Shown: positions 25,652 to 35,077 of the stretch, one piece after another
Position numbering within the stretch: position 1 is the stretch's first letter
Layout of the letters: each line of letters begins with the position of its first letter
NCBI RefSeq assembly: GCF_002312805.1
Contig: NZ_NMUA01000006.1
Location: 1-64,000, forward strand
Direction of reading: 5' to 3'
DNA length: 64,000 bases
Source: Sphingobium sp. D43FB
GTDB lineage: Bacteria; Pseudomonadota; Alphaproteobacteria; Sphingomonadales; Sphingomonadaceae
Notes under the pieces: generated by a model
Told to the model about the DNA's origin: nothing
The model's database searches: none
What the model saw: the letters and a program-made list of their open reading frames with translations, nothing else
Position numbers and translations under genes: made by a program

Positions 25652-27376
25652 GTGAGCGACGAAGTCATTGCAACTTATGATGCGCAAGCCGCCGAATTGG
25701 CTGAACGCTACGATCAGCCTGCCTTACTGGCATCGTATTCGCCGATCGAAGATTTGATTGCATCGACATCGGCAGATTCCTTGGCTCTCGACATCGGAGC
25801 TGGTTCTGGCCGTGATGCGGCCTGGCTCGCCTCCAAGGGGTATGAAGTGGTTGCCGTGGAGCCTTCGAGCGGAATGCGCGATGAAGCCCAGCGCAGGCAT
25901 GAAGATACCCGAATCCGCTGGCTTGATGATCGGCTTCCCGGTCTCACCCGCATCCACGAACTAGCGTTGTCGTTTGATCTTATCCTTCTGTCAGCGGTCT
26001 GGCAGCACATTGCTCCTCAGGATCGGCAGCGGGCTTTCCGCAAGATGTCGTCCTTGTTGAAGCCTGGAGGCCTTCTGATCATGACTCTTCGGCAGGGACC
26101 GCCCCCTGCCGATCGCCCCATGCATGCAGTTTCACTCGGCGAAGTCGAAGCGCTGGCCCGGACGTTCGGACTTGAAGTGCTGAAAGTCGTTGATCAGGCC
26201 GACGAACTCGCACGTGCCGAGGTTTACTGGACGACGGTGATCCTACGCATGCCTGACGAAGGAGCGGGTGCCTTGCCGCTCATTCGCGGCATCATTCTGG
26301 CAGATGACAAGTCTTCCACTTACAAGCTCGCGCTATTGAGGGCGATATCTCGAATTGCCGAACACGCTCCCGCTACCGTCCGAATTGCGGCCGATGAGCC
26401 CGATGCCGTGGATGTGCCACTTGGCCTCGTGGGACTGTTCTGGATCAGAATGTATATACCTCTCGTCCGCGCAGGCTTGCCCCAGGCTCCGCGCAATTCA
26501 GGACCCGACGGCCTTGGTTTTACGCGCTCAGGCTTTCGTGCGGCGATGCAGCTTCAATGCGCGGCTGCTGATTTCCGAGTGGGTGCAGGCTTTTCTGGCG
26601 AACGCGCGGTGGCCGTGCATTCTGCGATAGGCGAGGCGGTCCGTACGATCACGACCATGCCTTCTAATTTCATCAGGTATCCAGGGTCCGATCAGCAGGT
26701 TTTCCGGGCGATTAAGCGGAGAGTTGGGAGATCGGATGGCACTATTGCGCTGGATGTAGAGACGCTCTGGTCGTGGGGAGCGATGCGGGTTCCCGGGCAT
26801 GTCTGGCGAACTATGTCCCGTCTGGGCGCATGGATTGAGCCCGTTCTGGTGGCAGAGTGGTCGCGGCTGATCCGGACATATTCCGAAAGAATGGGGAAAG
26901 TCGTTCCAATTGGTCAGTCCGAAGCTGCGTTGGCCTGGGAGGAGCCAATCCGCGACACGACCGTTGGTCGTGCAGCTGTCAGAAGCATAATCGACACTGG
27001 CGGGGACATCTCGTGCTGTTGGACTGGTAAACTCTTGAAGCCTGGAGCTTTGGATATTGACCACTGCTTGCCATGGGCGGCATGGCCATGCGGCGACCTT
27101 TGGAATTTGCTTCCCAGCGACAGACAGGTTAACCAGCACCTGAAGCGTGACCGACTCCCATCCGCTGAAAGGCTGCAACAAGCCCAGACACGGATTACCA
27201 GTTGGTGGCAATCGGCGTGGCTTTCTGATGAGGCGCTGCAGGTGCGCTTTCAGCAAGAAGTCGTCGCAGCATTGCCAGTCCAAGATCCGTCGAACCTTGA
27301 TGATGTATTTGACGGCTTGGCTTGGCGCCGATTGAGATTGCGGCAGGATCAGCAGGTGCCTGAATGGGTGGGCTAA
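25652..27376 (+). CDS. Methyltransferase-HNH endonuclease fusion
   Basis: 574 residues from GTG 25652, chosen because MSDEVIATYDAQAAELAERY is the usual beginning of such methyltransferases; GTG 25583, coupled to the upstream stop, is the alternative. Residues 1-190: class I SAM methyltransferase (LALDIGAGSGRDAAWLASKG, VVAVEPS, LSAVWQHI, LKPGGLLIM), type 11 rather than a DNA methyltransferase with an NPPY motif. The middle (DDKSSTYKLALLRAISRIAE) is typical of some HNH-containing restriction-like proteins. The C-terminus at about 467-500 carries the HNH: ALDIDHCLPWAAWPCGDLWN then QVNQHLKRD. The domain pairing suggests modification plus cleavage in one chain; the substrate is unknown. Confidence 0.8.
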   Translation: MSDEVIATYDAQAAELAERYDQPALLASYSPIEDLIASTSADSLALDIGAGSGRDAAWLASKGYEVVAVEPSSGMRDEAQRRHEDTRIRWLDDRLPGLTRIHELALSFDLILLSAVWQHIAPQDRQRAFRKMSSLLKPGGLLIMTLRQGPPPADRPMHAVSLGEVEALARTFGLEVLKVVDQADELARAEVYWTTVILRMPDEGAGALPLIRGIILADDKSSTYKLALLRAISRIAEHAPATVRIAADEPDAVDVPLGLVGLFWIRMYIPLVRAGLPQAPRNSGPDGLGFTRSGFRAAMQLQCAAADFRVGAGFSGERAVAVHSAIGEAVRTITTMPSNFIRYPGSDQQVFRAIKRRVGRSDGTIALDVETLWSWGAMRVPGHVWRTMSRLGAWIEPVLVAEWSRLIRTYSERMGKVVPIGQSEAALAWEEPIRDTTVGRAAVRSIIDTGGDISCCWTGKLLKPGALDIDHCLPWAAWPCGDLWNLLPSDRQVNQHLKRDRLPSAERLQQAQTRITSWWQSAWLSDEALQVRFQQEVVAALPVQDPSNLDDVFDGLAWRRLRLRQDQQVPEWVG

Positions 27377-27549
27377 ATACTCTCAATGCGCGCGACTATG
27401 CTGATATGCCACAATCTTTCAGTGCTTCTGATTCGACGCTTAGCATAGCCGAATGTTTATGAATTATTTGGATAATCGAGGGTATAAGCTGCCCGTTGCA
27501 TGAGGCCCATGTCGATCCCGGTGCCGTCCCGATAACAGGGGAATATGAC

Positions 27550-27876
27550 ATGCGAAGCATAGCCATACTGTCGCTGCTGTTGCTGCCGCTCGGTATCTCG
27601 GAAGTCTCTGCACATCCGGGCGGACTTAATTCCGAGGGGTGCCACAACAACCGTAAGACAGGGGAATACCACTGCCACGGTGGGGGCGCCGCTTCGGGGC
27701 AGGCAACCTCGCCTCGTCGCTTATTTCTCGCTGCTCCAAGTGTCGGTGCGTTCCGTAACTGCGCAGAAGCAAGAGCTGCGGGAGCAGCCCCTGTAAGGCG
27801 TGGTGATCCGGGCTATGGACCGCATCTGGATCGGGATAGCGACGGTATTGGTTGCGAGCCGTATCGAGACCGATAA
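27550..27876 (+). CDS. Secreted YHYH/Excalibur calcium-binding domain protein
   Basis: 108 residues from ATG 27550 (AGGGGAA box). Signal peptide MRSIAILSLLLLPLGISEVS cleaved near SAHPG. Then HPGGLNSEGCHNNRKTGEYH CHGG, a His/Cys YHYH-like motif, and a C-terminal Excalibur domain (FRNCAEARAAG, DPGYGPHLDRDSDGIGCEPY) with the DxDxDGxGCE calcium site. Excalibur domains often accompany secreted nucleases; an SNase-like gene lies 3 kb away. The exact role is unknown. Confidence 0.8.
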   Translation: MRSIAILSLLLLPLGISEVSAHPGGLNSEGCHNNRKTGEYHCHGGGAASGQATSPRRLFLAAPSVGAFRNCAEARAAGAAPVRRGDPGYGPHLDRDSDGIGCEPYRDR

Positions 27877-28443
27877 TCCTGAGCGCCAATCGCTCGGCAT
27901 GAGCGACGGTAGTCGCCTTGAAGTTGGCCATTCCTGGATCAAAATCAGCTTAACGGAAGCGGTCGTATAATCACTTTCGATCCGGCAACCTGGAATGACT
28001 GGGATTGGGACAAAACCGCCGTTCACCAGTACAACCGTGAACGACAGGTTTGGGGTGTATCGGCCATTCGCAAGGTGACGGTGCTTTCATCCTCGAAGGC
28101 TTTCGCTTCGTCAGGTCGGCCCCACGGATCCAATTGCGGCCGCGGCATTGTCGTCGCCGCTCGCCCCCTCCCATCAAGCTCCTTGCGCTCGGAATAACGG
28201 TCGACAAGCCGGGCGGCGTGAGGCCGCATCAGCACGGTCGCATCCGTTCGTTGTCGTCGAACTCCTTGTAGGCCATGGCGACCGAAGACTGGTTCGGGAT
28301 AGTAACCCTGCGCATCCAGCGATCCAGCAAACGCCGAGTGTTGACGCGGTTGCTGAGGCAATCTCGGCATGGCGCGACGCGCGCCCAGCGCCTCCCCAAG
28401 TTACGCGATGACACTGGCCGGGATATCGTTTAGGTCACGACAC
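27877..28443. other. Gene-free or decayed 567-bp stretch
   Basis: No frame combines length, start and ribosome site. A plus-strand piece reading TFDPATWNDWDWDKTAVHQY and a minus-strand piece reading [18 protein letters not shown] have protein-like composition but stop within short distances, suggesting remnants of older genes. It separates the Excalibur gene from the metal-efflux block. Confidence 0.4.
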
Positions 28444-28776
28444 ATGCTGCGCAGGCTCTGCTCCCTCTTGCTGGTCATGATCGCGTCGTCGCTTGTGCTG
28501 ACGGCGACGATCCATGCACGCGAGGTTTCAGGACAGATCCTGATGGATTGCGCCGGAGTCGTGCATGAAGATGGCGATGCCGACCAGTCCCAGGGCGACG
28601 CCGACAAGGCGATGCCCCATCACCACAGCACCTGCCATGGTCCAACATTGGATATACCCGATACAAGCGATCTTTATTCGCTTGGCGAGGCAAGCGGCTT
28701 GCATCCGTTCCCTGCGCCGCAAAGCGCCCTGGCGTCTTATCGGACCGGCCCTGCACTAAGGCCTCCCGCCGCCTGA
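28444..28776 (+). CDS. Hypothetical secreted protein at the head of the metal-efflux block
   Basis: 110 residues from ATG 28444. Signal peptide MLRRLCSLLLVMIASSLVLT with TIHAREV after it. Mature part has DCAGVVHEDGDADQSQGDAD and a metal-like MPHHHSTCHG cluster. Small His-rich periplasmic proteins of this kind precede czc-type genes in sphingomonads. It is probably a periplasmic metal-binding partner, inferred from composition and place. The next gene, for the outer membrane channel, starts 57 bp later. Confidence 0.65.
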   Translation: MLRRLCSLLLVMIASSLVLTATIHAREVSGQILMDCAGVVHEDGDADQSQGDADKAMPHHHSTCHGPTLDIPDTSDLYSLGEASGLHPFPAPQSALASYRTGPALRPPAA

Positions 28777-28833
28777 CATCGCCCGCCGGTCGGCATCCGC
28801 CGATCAGACGTGTTTTGTCAGGATCACCAGATA

Positions 28834-30123
28834 ATGAAAAAGATGTTCGTGGCCATGATGGCCGCGGCGTCCTGTGCCTCGATGGCGCAGGCGCAGCAAA
28901 CGCCGATGACTGCGGCAACGCAGCCGCTTGGCGTCTATACCCTCGATCAGGCCGTATTGGCCGCAGGCGGCGCGGCGCCTGCCGCTGACGCGGCATCGGC
29001 CGCAATCGAAGCGGCGCAGGCAGAACGGACGGTCGCGGGGCTACGACCCAATCCCGTCTTTCAGGGGCAGGTCGAAAACGTCGCCGGATCTGGCCCATAC
29101 AAGGGTCTGCAAAGTGCGGAGACGACCGTAGGCGTTGCGATCCCGATCGAGCTAGGCGGTAAGCGCGGTGCCCGCGTCGCCGTCGCTAGCGCACAGCTAT
29201 CGCGTGCCGAACTGCAGGCGGCGATCACCGCGAGCGACATTCGTCTGCAGGTGACGCAGCTCTATATCGATGCGGTTGCGGCCGAACGCCGGCTCGCAAC
29301 AGCGCGCGATCAAGCGCGCATTGCCGCCGAAGTGCTGCGCGGCGCGGGTGTGCGGGTTCAGGCGGGACGGGCCTCGCCGCTCGAACAGCAGCGCGCCGAT
29401 GTCACGAGGATCAACGCCGATGCCAATGTGGAACGGCTGACACGGCTCGCCGAAGCAGCGCGCACGAACCTGGCACGGCGGATTGGACGACCTATCGACG
29501 GGATGCTCGATGCCGCGCTTCTCGATCAGCTCCCGGCGCCGACCTTTGGTCCCGTCGAGACGCCGCCGGCGGCAAACACTTTGGCACTCGCCGCCGCCGA
29601 CGCCGATCTAGCCGTCGCCGATGCCGGCGTGACGCTGGCGCGGGCGAACCGGGTGCCGGACCTCAACATCGGCCCGGCTCTAAGGCGGCTCGAAGCGACC
29701 AACGACACCGCTGCGGTATTTTCGATCTCGATTCCGATCCCGCTGTTCAACAATGGCCGCGCGGCCATCGCGCAGGCGAGCGCACAGCGAAGCCAGGCGG
29801 AAGCCTTACGGCGTGTTACCGCCCTCGATGTCGAGCAAGCGATCACGAACGCGCAGGCGGAGGCCGCGAACGCGGCCACAACCGCCCGTGCTGCAGCCGG
29901 ACCGGCGCTGGAAGCGGCACAGGAAGCCGCCAGGATCGCCCGGATCGGCTACCGTGAAGGCAAGTTCGGCCAGCTCGATCTGCTCGACGCCGAACGCACT
30001 CTTGCCGAGACGCGCGTCGCCGCGATCGACGCACTCGCCAATTATCAAAATGCCCGCGCGCAACTGGAGCGGCTGACCGCTCCCGCGACGGCGACCACGA
30101 TTTCGGGGGATACCGACCGATGA
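28834..30123 (+). CDS. czcC: TolC-family outer membrane efflux protein (CzcC-like)
   Basis: 429 residues from ATG 28834 (CAGGA box; the track-length start at 28810 is less likely). Signal peptide to about residue 22 (AQA). The OEP repeats show the usual pair of long Ala-rich coiled coils (ADAASAAIEAAQAERTVAGL, RIGYREGKFGQLDLLDAERT). It forms the outer-membrane channel of a tripartite heavy-metal efflux pump. Its stop overlaps the next start (ATGA). Confidence 0.85.
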   Translation: MKKMFVAMMAAASCASMAQAQQTPMTAATQPLGVYTLDQAVLAAGGAAPAADAASAAIEAAQAERTVAGLRPNPVFQGQVENVAGSGPYKGLQSAETTVGVAIPIELGGKRGARVAVASAQLSRAELQAAITASDIRLQVTQLYIDAVAAERRLATARDQARIAAEVLRGAGVRVQAGRASPLEQQRADVTRINADANVERLTRLAEAARTNLARRIGRPIDGMLDAALLDQLPAPTFGPVETPPAANTLALAAADADLAVADAGVTLARANRVPDLNIGPALRRLEATNDTAAVFSISIPIPLFNNGRAAIAQASAQRSQAEALRRVTALDVEQAITNAQAEAANAATTARAAAGPALEAAQEAARIARIGYREGKFGQLDLLDAERTLAETRVAAIDALANYQNARAQLERLTAPATATTISGDTDR

Positions 30124-31298
30124 AGACCATCCTTATGGGCGGCGCGATGCCGCTTGGCCTCGCCTTGCTGCTCTCCGCTTGCGGCGGTAGCTCCGAAGGC
30201 GGCGATACTACTGCAACCAATGAAGCATCTGCCAATGCCGACGAGGGCGGCGGTAAAGAAGCGCATGCCGACGAAGGGGCCGTGACGCTCACGCCCGACC
30301 AGATCACGGCCGCCGGGGTCCAGATCGCGCGCCCGATGACAGGCGGAGCCGGTACGATCGAACTGCCCGCAACTATCGAGGGTGATCCGCAAGGGACGCA
30401 GGTCGTTTCGGCCGCGATCGGAGGCCGCGTCGTTTCATTGACCCGCAATCTGGGCCAGTCGGTCGGCAGGGGGGAAACCATCGCGGTCATCGAAAGCAGG
30501 GAAGCGGCACAGCTCAAGGGAGAGGTGGAAGCGTCGCGCGCCAGGCTTGCACTCGCCAATTCCAACCTCGCACGCGAACAGCGCCTGTTCGCGCAGCGCG
30601 TGTCGCCCGAACAAGACCTGATCGCGGCGCGAACGGCTGCGACCGAAGCAAGGATTGCCTACCGCCAGGCCCAAAGCCAGGTCTCGGCCGCCGGCGGCGG
30701 CGGGGGCGGCGGCGGCCTCAACCGCCTCGGCATTACCGCCCCCATCGCCGGCCAGATCATCTCGCGTCCGGTCGTGCTGGGCCAGACCGTCACAGCCGAC
30801 GCGGAACTGTACCGTATCGCCAATCTTAGCCGGGTATCGCTGGCGCTGAACCTCAAGCCCGAAGACGCCGGCAGGGTCAGGCCCGGGAACGTCGTAACGG
30901 TAACGGCGCCGGGCAGGCAGACCAGCGCGCGTATAACCTTCGTCTCGCCCGCGCTTGATCCCCAAACGCGGCAGGTGCCGGTTATCGCGACGCTCGACAA
31001 TCGCGGCGCTCAGTGGCGTGTCGGCGAGCCCGTCACTGCTGCGGTGCAGCTGAGCGGCAATGCTGGAAGCTCTGCGGTACGCGTGCCGACGACGGCCATT
31101 CAGACCGTCGAAGGCAAATCGGTGGTCTTTGTCCGCACCGCCAAGGGGTTCCAGGCTACCCCGGTCACGCTGGGCGATGCCGCCGGCGATACCGTCATCG
31201 TCCGCTCTGGCCTCAGCGGCCGCGAACAGATCGCCACTACCGGCAGCTTCACGCTCAAGGCCGAACTCGGCAAGGGCGAAGCGGCGCACGAGGATTGA
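30120..31298 (+). CDS. czcB: RND periplasmic adaptor, lipoprotein (CzcB-like)
   Basis: 392 residues, overlapping czcC by ATGA. Lipoprotein signal with lipobox LLSACGG at about residues 17-23. An acidic His-containing linker (EGGGKEAHADEGAVTL) precedes the HlyD-type barrel-sandwich: GGRVVSLTRNLGQSVGRGET, a coiled coil with a poly-Gly break (AAGGGGGGGGLNRLGITAPI), and a beta-barrel. It joins the CzcA pump to the CzcC channel. The Cys anchor and the CzcB-type architecture fit a divalent-cation pump. Confidence 0.88.
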   Translation: MKTILMGGAMPLGLALLLSACGGSSEGGDTTATNEASANADEGGGKEAHADEGAVTLTPDQITAAGVQIARPMTGGAGTIELPATIEGDPQGTQVVSAAIGGRVVSLTRNLGQSVGRGETIAVIESREAAQLKGEVEASRARLALANSNLAREQRLFAQRVSPEQDLIAARTAATEARIAYRQAQSQVSAAGGGGGGGGLNRLGITAPIAGQIISRPVVLGQTVTADAELYRIANLSRVSLALNLKPEDAGRVRPGNVVTVTAPGRQTSARITFVSPALDPQTRQVPVIATLDNRGAQWRVGEPVTAAVQLSGNAGSSAVRVPTTAIQTVEGKSVVFVRTAKGFQATPVTLGDAAGDTVIVRSGLSGREQIATTGSFTLKAELGKGEAAHED

Positions 31299-31302
31299 TG
31301 CC

Positions 31303-34300
31303 ATGATCGCCCGTATCGTCACATGGGCGGTCGAGAAGCGCTGGCTCGTCCTGCTTCTCACCGCCGTCGCCACCGCCATCGGTGCCTATTCCCTTTACCG
31401 GCTCCCGATCGACGCGGTGCCGGACATCACCAACAACCAGGTCCAGATCAACGTCCGCGCCTCGGCGCTGTCGCCCGAGCTGGTCGAGAAGCAGGTTTCG
31501 TTTCCGATCGAAACCGCGCTTGCGGGCATTCCCGGCCTTGAAAACACGCGCTCGCTCAGCCGCAATGGGTTCGCACAGATAACCGCGGTCTTCGGCGAGT
31601 CCACCGACATCTATTTCGCTCGCCAACAGGTCGGCGAGCGTCTTGCCGGGGTCGCGGAGAACCTGCCTGACGGCGTGAACCCCGAAATGGGACCGATCGC
31701 GACGGGGCTGGGCGAGGTCTATATGTGGACCGTCCGGCTTGATCATCGACAGGATGACAAGCACCGCCCCGGTGAGCCTGGTCAGCAGCCCGACGGTAGC
31801 TACATCACGCCGGAAGGCGAACGGCTGACGAGTGAAGAAGACAAGGCAACCTATCTGCGCACCGCGCAGGACTGGATCGTCACGCCGCTGCTGAAGAACA
31901 CGCCGGGTCTTGCCGGCGTCGATTCCATCGGCGGCTATGCCAAGCAGTATCTGGTCGTCCCCGACGTCCAGAAGCTCGCTTCCCTGAACATCACGCTCAC
32001 CGAGCTTGGCACCGCGCTCGAGAAGAACAATACCAGCGTGGGCGGCGGCTTCGTCAACCGCAACGGCGAGGGTCTAGCGGTCCGCTCCGACGCGCTGGTG
32101 CGCAACGCGGCCGAACTGTCGCGCACCGTTATCGCGACCCGCGAAGGGGTGCCGATCACCCTTGACCAGGTTGCCACCGTTCGCACCGGCCAGGCGATCC
32201 GCATGGGCTCGGCCTCGGAGAACGGCACCGAAGTGGTCGTGGGCACCGCGATCATGCGGATTGGCGAGAACAGCCGCAACGTCGCCACGGCGGTCGCTGA
32301 TCGGCTGAAGGAGATCAACGCCTCGCTGCCGCCTGATGTCGTGGTGCAACCCGTTCTGGACCGGACCGCGCTGGTCAATTCGACGATCAAGACGGTCGCC
32401 AAGAACCTCTCCGAAGGCGCGTTGCTCGTCATCGTCGTGCTGTTCCTTCTGCTCGGCAATTTCCGCGCCGCGCTGATTGCGGCGGCGGTGATCCCGGTGA
32501 CAATGATGCTCACCGGGTTCGGCATGCTGCGTCTGGGTGTCTCGGCAAATCTGATGAGCCTGGGCGCGCTCGACTTTGGTCTCATCGTCGATGGCGCTGT
32601 CATCATCGTCGAGAACGCGCTGCGCCGCCTCGCGGAGCAACAGCACCATGAAGGCCGGCTGCTCAGCATGAAGGAGCGCCTCGAAGCCGTTGCCACGGCG
32701 GCGCGCGAGATGATCCGGCCCTCGGTCTACGGGCAGGCGATCATCATCCTTGTCTATGTCCCGCTGCTCACGCTTACGGGCGTGGAGGGCAAGACGTTCG
32801 TGCCGATGGCGCTGACGGTCATCATCGCCCTGCTTTTCGCCTTTGCCTTGTCGCTGACATTCGTGCCTGCGGCGATTGCCATCTGGCTGTCCAAGCGGGT
32901 CGAGGAGAAGGATGGGCGCATCATCTCATGGCTGAAAGCCCGGTACGAACCGGGTCTCGAGAAGGCCATGAAGCGCCCGTCGTTTACGATCGGCGCAAGT
33001 GTTGTCAGCCTCGTCGCGGCGGCGCTGGCCTTCACTACGCTGGGGCAAGTCTTCCTGCCCCAGCTCGATGAGGGCGATCTGCTCATCCAGGCGCTGCGTA
33101 TCCCGGCGACATCGGTCCAACAGAGCCAGGCCATGCAGGTGCCGATCGAGCGTATTGTCGCCAAGCAGCCCGAGGTGCGCTTCGTCTTTTCCAAGACAGG
33201 CACGGCCGAGCTGGCATCGGACCCGATGCCGCCCAACGCGACCGATATGTTCGTCATCCTCAAGCCCCGCGATGAATGGCCTGATCCCAAGCTAGCCAAG
33301 GAGGAACTGGTCGAGCGACTGGAAGGCCTGCTCGGCAAGATTCCTGGCAACGCCTACGAGATCACGCAGCCGATCCAGATGCGCTTCAACGAGCTGATCG
33401 CCGGCGTGCGCGGCGACATCGCGGTCAAGGTGTTTGGCGACGACTTCGTTGCCATGAACCGCACCGCCGAACAGATCGCCGGCGTTCTGCGCAAGACGCA
33501 AGGGGCGGCGGACGTGAAGGTCGAGCAGACCACAGGTCTGCCGATGCTCGATATTCGCGTCAATCGCGACGCGATGGCGCGGGTCGGCGTCACCGCGCAG
33601 GACGTACAGGACACAATCACCGCCACCATCGGCGGCCGCGAGTCCGGCATGATCTTCGAGGGTGATCGCCGGTTCCCGGTGGTCATCCGCTTGTCGGACG
33701 CGCAGCGCGCCGATCTGCGCCAGCTCGAACAGGTGCAGGTGCCGATTGCCGGGGGCGGCTATGTGCCGCTGTCCAGCGTCGCCAGTATCGGCGTCGTCGA
33801 TGGGCCGAACCAGATTAGTCGCGAGAACGGCAAGCGCCGCGTCGTCGTGCAGGCGAACGTGCGTGGACGTGACGTCGGCAGCGTGGTGGCGGACGCACAG
33901 GCGGCCGTCGGGCAGAACGTGCGCTTGCCCGCTGGCAGCTATCTTGAATGGGGCGGGCAATTCGAAAATCTGGAGTCCGCCAGTCAGCGGCTTCAGCTTG
34001 TGATCCCGGCCTGCTTCATCTTGATCCTGCTGCTGCTCTACGGGGCATTGGGATCGGCGCGGGATGCCGCGATCGTGTTCACCGGCGTGCCCTTCGCCTT
34101 GGTCGGCGGCGTGCTGCTGCTGTTTGCCCGGGGCATGGACTTCTCGATCTCTGCCGCGGTCGGGTTCATCGCGCTGTCCGGCATCGCGGTCCTCAACGGC
34201 CTCGTCATGGTCAGTTCGGTGCAAGACCTGATCCGGTCCGGCATGGACCGGGCAGAAGCTGCCCGGACAGGAGCGATCCAGCGGCTCCGTCCCGTCGTGA

Positions 34301-34521
34301 TGACGGCCTTGGTCGCCAGCCTCGGCTTCGTGCCGATGGCGTTCGCGAGCGGTGCCGGCGCGGAAGTGCAAAAGCCGCTCGCGACCGTCGTCATCGGCGG
34401 TCTCATCTCTGCGACCTTGCTGACGCTGTTCGTGCTGCCGACGCTCTACGCGCGTTTCGGGCAGCAAGCGGCGAAGGATGACGAGCGAGACGAGGCAGCG
34501 CCGCTGCCGCAGCACACATGA
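31303..34521 (+). CDS. czcA: Heavy-metal RND efflux pump (CzcA/CusA family)
   Basis: 1,072 residues from ATG 31303. An HME-RND transporter: MIARIVTWAVEKRWLVLLLT opens transmembrane helix 1, and IDAVPDITNNQVQINV is the family N-terminal signature. Transmembrane helix 4 carries LGALDFGLIVDGAVIIVENA, the D-x-D..E proton-relay motif of the zinc/cobalt/cadmium (CzcA) group rather than the copper/silver group. The second half repeats (FSISAAVGFIALSGIAVLNG). It drives metal export from periplasm to outside. It starts 4 bp after czcB. Substrate within the divalent group is not fixed. Confidence 0.9.
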   Translation: MIARIVTWAVEKRWLVLLLTAVATAIGAYSLYRLPIDAVPDITNNQVQINVRASALSPELVEKQVSFPIETALAGIPGLENTRSLSRNGFAQITAVFGESTDIYFARQQVGERLAGVAENLPDGVNPEMGPIATGLGEVYMWTVRLDHRQDDKHRPGEPGQQPDGSYITPEGERLTSEEDKATYLRTAQDWIVTPLLKNTPGLAGVDSIGGYAKQYLVVPDVQKLASLNITLTELGTALEKNNTSVGGGFVNRNGEGLAVRSDALVRNAAELSRTVIATREGVPITLDQVATVRTGQAIRMGSASENGTEVVVGTAIMRIGENSRNVATAVADRLKEINASLPPDVVVQPVLDRTALVNSTIKTVAKNLSEGALLVIVVLFLLLGNFRAALIAAAVIPVTMMLTGFGMLRLGVSANLMSLGALDFGLIVDGAVIIVENALRRLAEQQHHEGRLLSMKERLEAVATAAREMIRPSVYGQAIIILVYVPLLTLTGVEGKTFVPMALTVIIALLFAFALSLTFVPAAIAIWLSKRVEEKDGRIISWLKARYEPGLEKAMKRPSFTIGASVVSLVAAALAFTTLGQVFLPQLDEGDLLIQALRIPATSVQQSQAMQVPIERIVAKQPEVRFVFSKTGTAELASDPMPPNATDMFVILKPRDEWPDPKLAKEELVERLEGLLGKIPGNAYEITQPIQMRFNELIAGVRGDIAVKVFGDDFVAMNRTAEQIAGVLRKTQGAADVKVEQTTGLPMLDIRVNRDAMARVGVTAQDVQDTITATIGGRESGMIFEGDRRFPVVIRLSDAQRADLRQLEQVQVPIAGGGYVPLSSVASIGVVDGPNQISRENGKRRVVVQANVRGRDVGSVVADAQAAVGQNVRLPAGSYLEWGGQFENLESASQRLQLVIPACFILILLLLYGALGSARDAAIVFTGVPFALVGGVLLLFARGMDFSISAAVGFIALSGIAVLNGLVMVSSVQDLIRSGMDRAEAARTGAIQRLRPVVMTALVASLGFVPMAFASGAGAEVQKPLATVVIGGLISATLLTLFVLPTLYARFGQQAAKDDERDEAAPLPQHT

Positions 34522-34528
34522 TCGGACA

Positions 34529-34554
34529 GGGGAGGGCAAGAATTCGCCCTCCCC
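34529..34554. repeat. Perfect hairpin after czcA
   Basis: ggggagggc (34529-34537) and gccctcccc (34546-34554) pair perfectly with an 8-nt loop, 7 bp after the czcA stop. There is no T run, so it probably tunes downstream expression or mRNA stability. Confidence 0.45.
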
Positions 34555-34579
34555 ACCACGCCCAGAAAGGAGGCATGAG

Positions 34580-35077
34580 GTGTCAGTGATCGAGAATGTG
34601 ACGAGCCTCAAGGCATCGCCGCTGCGCGTCTGGTCGGTTCTTACCGACTTTGCCGGGCATGCGCGGTGGAAGCCCTTCATTCAGCTTTCCGGCGCTGCAG
34701 TCCAAGGCGGCGAGGCCGCCTACATTTTCCGCATCGGCAAGCTCGACAAGGAAATAACCGCCAAGGCGGACATCATCTGCATCGACAAACCCCGCATGTT
34801 TGCCTGGACCGCCGGTGTTCCCAAGCTCCTCCTGTTCGAAGAGAACTACACTCTGGAGACGGAGGCAACGGGGACACGCATGCGGCACAGCCTGCACCTT
34901 TCGGGGCTCTTCGGTACTCCTATGGCAGCGATAATGCGCCACAAGTTCCACGCCAGTCTCGTCCGCTCGGATGCAAGCCTGGAACGGCACCTGCGGCGCC
35001 GGGCGGCTCACCCAAGCGCGAAGGGACGGACCTTGCCGCCTCGAAACGGCTTCAGAAGCAACCGGAGGCCATCATGA
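34580..35077 (+). CDS. SRPBCC-family (START-like) protein
   Basis: 165 residues from GTG 34580, set by a strong AAAGGAGG site. VIENVTSLKASPLRVWSVLT-DFAGHARWKPFI is the polyketide-cyclase/SRPBCC start. YIFRIGKLDKEITAKADIIC and GTRMRHSLHLSGLFG give the characteristic beta-sheet around a hydrophobic pocket. The fold binds hydrophobic ligands. Why it sits in a metal block is not obvious. Its stop overlaps the next gene (ATGA), so it belongs to the operon. Confidence 0.8.
   Translation: MSVIENVTSLKASPLRVWSVLTDFAGHARWKPFIQLSGAAVQGGEAAYIFRIGKLDKEITAKADIICIDKPRMFAWTAGVPKLLLFEENYTLETEATGTRMRHSLHLSGLFGTPMAAIMRHKFHASLVRSDASLERHLRRRAAHPSAKGRTLPPRNGFRSNRRPS

Noticed and set aside
27877-28443. Possible small genes on either strand between the Excalibur gene and the metal block
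   Set aside because: Pieces look protein-like but each is stopped within 60-115 codons, without ribosome sites or a known family; recorded as a decayed stretch.
33292-34680. 462-residue minus-strand frame opposite czcA
   Set aside because: Antisense to an RND pump, His/Asp/Gln-rich composition typical of complement translation.
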